Source: Ruminococcaceae bacterium UBA737 (GTDB taxonomy: Bacteria > Bacillota > Clostridia > Oscillospirales > Acutalibacteraceae). Taken from it: a DNA stretch of 5,894 nt. The DNA lies in the NCBI GenBank assembly GCA_002297415.1, contig DBKZ01000057.1, forward strand, positions 1 to 5,894. Direction: 5' to 3'. How positions within the stretch are numbered: position 1 is the first letter of the stretch; each line of letters opens with the position of its first letter. The position numbers and the translations under genes are program-made. Positions 4,696-5,894 of the stretch are shown here, piece after piece. The notes under the pieces were generated by a model. The model worked only from the letters and a program-made list of their open reading frames with translations, did not search any database and was not told where the DNA came from.

Positions 4696-5894
4696 TCAGC
4701 CGTTTAAAACCTTATATCTTATCATTGCGACATCGGCAATTGTGATCTCACCGTCAGAGTCCATATCAGCAAGGGAGCGCTGATCCTCATTAAGCTCGAT
4801 TTTACCGATTATATAAAATCTAAGAAGTGTTGCGTCCTTAATTGTGACCTTGCCGTCGCAATCAATATCGCCCATTATTCCGCTCGATTTCATTTCATCG
4901 TTTCTGATAATTCTCTTATTACCGACGGCGTTTACCGTTCTTTCGGTCTCATAAATTAAATCGTTATAGGCTTTATCTGGGTTTGTGAAGTAATTTTTAC
5001 CGATATAAACGCCGTCAATAGAAGACGCCACCTGACCGAATATAAATGATACCGAATTATTCGAATTATCAAAAGTGTTGTTTTCTATTACAAGGTCTCT
5101 GAAGGCATTACCGGCTACCCCTGCTCTTATCTGAAAATTAAGACCACCGAAATCATTATTTCTGAAAGTATATCCTAATGCTGAACCGAAGCCAGTAGCT
5201 TGACAATACCAACAAGATTTTTCAACTCCGACATGGAAGAAATACGGGTCATATTTATTTACATTATTGACATAACTGTAATACCAGTTTACATCATAGG
5301 TATCACCGGTGGTATACTGGCCGCCGACATGGTCAAACTCATTCGAATCTATGACAACATCGCAGAAGCCGCCGTAGAAGCCGAAGCCCGCGGCACCGTT
5401 TGAAAGCTTACTGTTTACATAGTAAATCGTTCTTCTCGGAGATCTTGTAAACCAAGAACTGTTACGGTTGATAGGATTGACAAAGGGCGAATCAATGGTA
5501 AGCTGCCATACGCCGTTGCCCTTATCGGTTACCTTAACAACATTTCTGCTCTGTCCTCTTCCCATGCCCTTAGTTATGGTAAGGACTGTGCCCATATAGG
5601 TTTTTAGCGAAGCAGAAGATCTTTTTATCTGATAATTGAGGTCATCAATTTTTACAAGTCCGACACCGGCATCGGTACCGCCAAGGTCCGCAATGGAAAG
5701 CTCGCGGTTATTCGTGGTATTATCCTTAAGCTCGATGCTGTCAACATAGAGATTTTCGCCGATAACAGTAAAATTACCCGCATTATTGGTTACATTTGAA
5801 ATTACGCTGTTTGTAACGCCGAATGTACTCCACGGATTATAAATATCAATATTGACATTATCCATCTGCCAATGATTATTCATGCCTGCCCATG
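4696..5894 (-). CDS. Right-handed beta-helix protein with C-terminal type I dockerin, 5'-truncated
   Basis: The C-terminal 398 codons of a larger secreted protein. The frame stays open through the window edge (W-A-G precede the M at 5883), so that Met is internal. Numbering is from that Met. Residues about 1-335 show repeated short strands of the form DVVIDSNEFDHVGG, YTFRNNDFGG, DLVIENNTFDN and DGVYIGKNYF, the coil pattern of right-handed parallel beta-helix proteins such as polysaccharide lyases, glycosidases and tailspike-like folds. A TKGMGRGQSRNVVKV segment near 105-120 is typical of large secreted members. Residues 337-395 are a type I dockerin with two EF-hand-like loops, DIDCDGKVTIKD (from 339) and DMDSDGEITIAD (from 373), each followed by a helix. 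The dockerin should bind a cohesin on a scaffoldin or cell-surface anchor through calcium. Catalytic residues and substrate cannot be assigned, and the signal peptide would lie upstream of the window. It is separated by 213 bp from the next gene. Dockerin call very secure; enzyme class unknown. Confidence 0.93.
   Translation of the reverse strand, partial: WAGMNNHWQMDNVNIDIYNPWSTFGVTNSVISNVTNNAGNFTVIGENLYVDSIELKDNTTNNRELSIADLGGTDAGVGLVKIDDLNYQIKRSSASLKTYMGTVLTITKGMGRGQSRNVVKVTDKGNGVWQLTIDSPFVNPINRNSSWFTRSPRRTIYYVNSKLSNGAAGFGFYGGFCDVVIDSNEFDHVGGQYTTGDTYDVNWYYSYVNNVNKYDPYFFHVGVEKSCWYCQATGFGSALGYTFRNNDFGGLNFQIRAGVAGNAFRDLVIENNTFDNSNNSVSFIFGQVASSIDGVYIGKNYFTNPDKAYNDLIYETERTVNAVGNKRIIRNDEMKSSGIMGDIDCDGKVTIKDATLLRFYIIGKIELNEDQRSLADMDSDGEITIADVAMIRYKVLNG

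Noticed and set aside
5200..5403. Plus-strand ORF of 67 codons within the beta-helix gene
   Set aside because: It is a shadow of the dockerin-protein frame, with no ribosome site or domain features.
5881..5883. Met at 5883 as the true start of the beta-helix protein
   Set aside because: The frame continues upstream to the window edge without a stop, there is no signal peptide after this Met, and a dockerin protein must be exported. The start lies outside the window.
1..5894. tRNA, rRNA, CRISPR array, insertion sequence or integrase
   Set aside because: No cloverleaf, rRNA segment, regularly spaced repeats or transposase/integrase motif was seen on either strand.

Overview
All genes in this window lie on the minus strand, so the DNA is transcribed from position 5894 towards position 1. 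The DNA is AT-rich with strong Shine-Dalgarno sites. It encodes a C-terminal type I dockerin, a cytosolic GH38 alpha-mannosidase and short ORFs that begin M-K-Y-x-K-P. Together these suggest a fibre- or glycan-degrading Clostridia (Bacillota) of the gut or rumen, probably from the Ruminococcus/Oscillospiraceae side. The placement is inferred from gene content; no rRNA or other marker is present.

Layout in order of transcription: (1) 5894-4696, the C-terminal part of a secreted right-handed beta-helix protein ending in a two-loop type I dockerin, with its start outside the window. (2) 4695-4483, an intergenic region with an 11-bp perfect stem-loop, a spaced 10-bp inverted repeat, a candidate -10 box and a tandem 9-mer. 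(3) 4482-2594, a tightly packed four-gene unit: a 397-aa secreted protein, a 49-aa peptide (A), a 127-aa Ser-rich lipoprotein and a 45-aa peptide (B). Gaps are 16, 7 and 0 nt. (4) 2593-2332, an intergenic region with a terminator-like hairpin overlapping an alternative hairpin, a TATAAT box, a palindrome-rich element that looks like a dispersed intergenic repeat, and a 16-bp perfect palindrome. (5) 2331-1, the first 777 codons of a GH38 alpha-mannosidase, reading from a TTG start and running off the window edge.

The least ordinary part is the four-gene unit. Peptides A and B share an N-terminal block (M-K-Y-x-K-P-x-I, then D-E about ten residues later) and have unrelated C-termini. The C-terminus of peptide B (I-V-E-G-x-A-G-E-L) recurs at the extreme C-terminus of the lipoprotein between them. 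Four of the eight shared residues use different synonymous codons, which points to selection on the peptide rather than a fresh DNA duplication. A secreted protein, a surface tether and two leader-like peptides may form a small undescribed peptide or surface-display system. No modification enzyme, protease or transporter is visible here, so its function is open.

The flanking carbohydrate genes fit stepwise glycan use. The dockerin protein would work outside the cell on a cohesin scaffold, and the mannosidase, which has no signal peptide, would trim imported mannosides in the cytoplasm. Nothing in the sequence shows that the two are co-regulated.
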